Positions 6,457 through 8,292 of a stretch of DNA of 8,292 nucleotides are shown piece after piece (position 1 is the stretch's first letter; every line of letters begins with the position of its first letter). The translations under genes and the position numbers were made by a program. Where the stretch lies: NCBI GenBank assembly GCA_004173415.1, contig SEHC01000118.1, positions 1 through 8,292 on the forward strand, written 5' to 3'. Origin of the DNA: Lysobacteraceae bacterium (GTDB taxonomy: Bacteria; Pseudomonadota; Gammaproteobacteria; Xanthomonadales; Xanthomonadaceae). Under the pieces are notes generated by a model. That model saw nothing but the letters and a program-made list of their open reading frames with translations. It was not told where the DNA came from and ran no database searches.

Positions 6457-7077
6457 ATGCACCACGCCCGCCAGCATGCCGAGACCCGGACCCGCGAACG
6501 CCGCCTGCGGCTGGCCAATGAAGCCGCGCGGCTGATGGCCGAGGGCGGCTTCCGCGACTATCGTCTGGCCAAGATGAAGGCCGCCGAGCGGCTCGGCATC
6601 CACGATGACGCGTCGCTGCCGCGCAACCGCGAGATCGAGGCTGCGTTGCGCGAATACCAGCGCCTGTTTGCCGGCCAGGCGCAACTGGACGCCGTGCGCG
6701 TGCGCCGCGAAGCCGCGCTGCGCGCGCTCGAGTTCTTCGCCCCGTTCTCGCCCCGGCTGGCCGGACCGGTACTGGAAGGCACCGCCGACGCCAATTCGCC
6801 GGTCCACCTGCAACTGCATTCCGACGACGCCGACGCAGTACCCAGGTTCCTGCACGAGCATCGCATACCCGCCGACGCGCGCTCCCGGCATGTGCGCCTG
6901 GACCGGGAACGCGGCGGCGACTTCCCGGTCTGGGTGTTCAGCGTGGAGGAATTGACCTTCGACCTGACCGTCCTGCCGGAGGATGCGCTGCGCCAGGCGC
7001 CACTTTCCGGAACCAATGAAAAACCGGTGCGGCGCGCCTCCGCGGCCCAGCTCGGGTTGCTGCTCGCCAGTGGGTGA
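6457..7077 (+). CDS. Conserved hypothetical protein of proteobacteria, function unknown
   Basis: The 206-residue product is soluble, with no signal peptide or membrane helix. I recognise the pattern of a conserved, uncharacterised proteobacterial family but cannot name a domain. The N-terminal part (about 1-90) is helical, Ala/Arg-rich and charged (LANEAARLMAEGGFRDY, then RLAKMKAAERLGI, then LPRNREIEAALREYQRLF). The C-terminal part (about 95-195) looks alpha/beta (PRLAGPVLEGTADANSPVHL, then FLHEHRIP, then VFSVEELTFDLTVLPEDALR) and ends with a basic RRASAAQLGLLL segment. The LVGPVLxGTA plus HLxLxxDD layout resembles a minimal nucleotidyltransferase fold, but the catalytic GS-x-DxD motif is not seen, so this is only a guess. 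GGAGG (6448-6452) lies four bases before the ATG. The gene is codirectional with mrcA after a 98-base gap and convergent with gltA. Codon use matches its neighbours. Confidence 0.85.
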   Translation: MHHARQHAETRTRERRLRLANEAARLMAEGGFRDYRLAKMKAAERLGIHDDASLPRNREIEAALREYQRLFAGQAQLDAVRVRREAALRALEFFAPFSPRLAGPVLEGTADANSPVHLQLHSDDADAVPRFLHEHRIPADARSRHVRLDRERGGDFPVWVFSVEELTFDLTVLPEDALRQAPLSGTNEKPVRRASAAQLGLLLASG

Positions 7078-7125
7078 CCGGGCCTAGCCGGGCCGGTCGC
7101 CTGCGCCGGGCCGCGCCTGGATCGG

Positions 7126-7155
7126 TAAAAGAAAACGCCCCGCAATGCGGGGCGT
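7126..7155 (-). terminator. Rho-independent terminator of gltA
   Basis: On the minus strand, 26 bases after the gltA stop, a perfect 9-bp GC-rich stem (ACGCCCCGC / GCGGGGCGT) with a 3-base loop is followed directly by TTTTCTTTT. In the plus direction the hairpin has no T-run after it (CCTGTGCC), so it should mainly stop gltA transcription and not the converging upstream gene. Confidence 0.9.
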
Positions 7156-7180
7156 CCTGTGCCACAAGCTGAAAACGCGA

Positions 7181-8238
7181 TCAGCGCTTGTCGATGGCCT
7201 TGTAGTCGCGTCCGGCGTAGCCGGTGTAGATCTGGCGCGGACGCCCGATCTTGGCTTCCGGGTCGACCTGCTGTTCCAGCCAGTGCGCCACCCAGCCGGC
7301 GGTCCGGCCGATCGCGAACATGACCGTGAACATCTCGGTCGGGATCTTCAGCGCCTTGTAGATGATGCCACTGTAGAAATCGACGTTCGGGTACAGCTTG
7401 CGCTCGACGAAATAATCGTCCTTGCTTCGTTGGCGCCGCCATGGGCCGGGCCCCAGAGCGCCGCGATGCCCGCCGACACGCAGGCATACGGATTGGCGCC
7501 GGTCGAACCGACCAGCCGCACCGTGGAAGTCGACGCATTCTGCTCGTGGTCGGCGTGGAGGATGAAAAGCAGGTCCAAAGCGCGCTTCACCACCGGGTTC
7601 AGTTCCAGCGGCTCGCTCGGCACTTCGAACATCATGTGCAGGAAACGGTCGACGTAATCCAGGCTGTTGCGCGGGTAGCGGATCGGCCAGCCGATCGAAT
7701 AGCGGTAGGCGGCGGCGGCCAGGGTCGGCACCTTGGCGATCAGGCGGATCGCGGCAAGGCGGCGCTGCTCCGGATCGTTCAGGTCCAGGGTGTCGTGGTA
7801 GAAGGCCGACAGCGAGGCCACCGAGCCGCACAGCATGGCCATCGGGTGGGCATCGTGGCGGAAGCCGCCGAGGAAGTTCTTCAGCGACTCGTGCATCATC
7901 GTGTGATGCGTCACCTCATGGTCGAACGCCGCGAATTCCTGCGCGGTCGGCAACTCGCCGTTCATCAGCAGGTAGGCGACCTCGAGGAAACTCGACTGCT
8001 TGGCCAGTTGCTCGATCGGATAACCACGGTAGAGCAGCACGCCCGCATCGCCGTCGATGTAGGTCACCGCCGACTTGCAGCTGGCGGTGGCAGTGAAGCC
8101 GGAGTCGTAGGTGAAGAGACCGGTTTCCTTGGTCAGCTTGGAGATGTCGACACACTCGTTGCCGAGCGTGGGTTTGAGGACGGGCATGGCCACCGACTTG
8201 TCGCCGGCGGTCAGCGTGACCTGGTCGAGTTCTGACAC
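7181..8238 (-). pseudogene. gltA: GltA, type II citrate synthase, interrupted by an internal deletion and frameshift
   Basis: Citrate synthase condenses acetyl-CoA with oxaloacetate in the cytoplasm, opening the TCA cycle. Codons 1-272 read cleanly as the N-terminal part of a hexameric type II enzyme (TKETGLFTYDSGFTATASCK, then GDAGVLLYRGYPIEQLAKQS, then LFILHADHEQNASTSTVRLV). They end at PAHGGANEA, with the first catalytic His at 266. At about 7423-7425 the frame changes. The other frame resumes at KDDYFVERKLYPNVDFYSGI, with the catalytic Asp (codon 7381-7379), and ends normally at YKAIDKR with TGA. About 75 codons present in the roughly 427-residue family are absent, including the GFGHRVYKxxDPRA signature and the second catalytic His. 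The missing length is 1 modulo 3, so as written the enzyme cannot be active. The GTG at 8238 is chosen as start because AAGGAG (8251-8246) lies seven bases upstream. The lesion may be real or an assembly error. Confidence 0.92.
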
Positions 8239-8245
8239 AGTTGCG

Positions 8246-8251
8246 CTCCTT
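8246..8251 (-). promoter_or_regulatory. Ribosome binding site deciding the gltA GTG start
   Basis: AAGGAG on the minus strand, seven bases before the GTG at 8238, fixes the start at VSELDQVTLTAG. An in-frame ATG 12 codons further upstream (8274) would place this site inside the coding region and add a non-homologous MPAGASPRRSAT leader, so it was not used. Confidence 0.75.
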
Positions 8252-8292
8252 CGTGGGGATGCGCCTGCCGGCATTGCCCGGGGCGCGTGACG

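Noticed and set aside
7076..7098. Possible hairpin GACCGG/CCGGTC at the end of the hypothetical gene
   Set aside because: The stem is only 6 bp with an 11-base loop and no T-run, which is expected by chance in such GC-rich sequence. It is not supported as a terminator.
7423..7425. An intein, intron or programmed excision scar in gltA
   Set aside because: Conserved coding sequence is missing at the junction, not added, and no element-end motif is visible. A simple deletion or an assembly collapse is sufficient.
7441..8235. Plus-strand open frame of 264 codons opposite gltA
   Set aside because: It is an antisense shadow of a clear citrate synthase reading frame, with no ribosome site or family resemblance.

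Overview
The window is a chromosomal core region of a high-GC gammaproteobacterium, most likely of the Xanthomonadales (Xanthomonas/Lysobacter/Luteimonas-like). That assignment is inferred from the GC-rich third codon positions, the wording of the PilM, PBP1a and citrate synthase proteins, and the gene order pilQPONM / divergent PBP1a / conserved hypothetical / convergent gltA. I saw no insertion sequences, CRISPR arrays, RNA genes, phage genes or other mobile elements.

Layout. Positions 1-3652 on the minus strand hold the type IV pilus alignment operon, transcribed pilM, pilN, pilO, pilP, pilQ. The genes are packed tightly, with ATGA or TGATG overlaps or very short gaps, and pilQ runs off the left edge. 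A 219-base gap (3653-3871) carries the divergent promoters. The plus-strand gene 3872-6358 encodes penicillin-binding protein 1a (mrcA/ponA). A 98-base gap with two hairpins and a possible promoter leads to a 206-residue conserved hypothetical protein (6457-7077). This gene converges on a minus-strand gltA (citrate synthase, 7181-8238), which has a textbook intrinsic terminator at 7126-7155.

The genes fit known biology. PilM (cytoplasm), PilN and PilO (inner membrane), PilP (lipoprotein) and PilQ (outer-membrane secretin) form the trans-envelope alignment subcomplex of the type IVa pilus. The divergent PBP1a builds the peptidoglycan that the complex crosses. This pairing is common in gammaproteobacteria. 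GltA is the entry enzyme of the TCA cycle.

The main anomaly is that two core genes, pilO and gltA, each lack an internal piece and change frame at a sharp junction, while both ends remain well conserved. pilO lacks roughly 30-40 codons near 1300. gltA lacks roughly 75 codons near 7423, including the second catalytic histidine. In both genes the missing length must be 1 modulo 3. Two such lesions within 6 kb, in genes normally under strong selection, suggest a consensus or assembly error more than biology, but the sequence alone cannot settle this. I found no convincing new biological system here.
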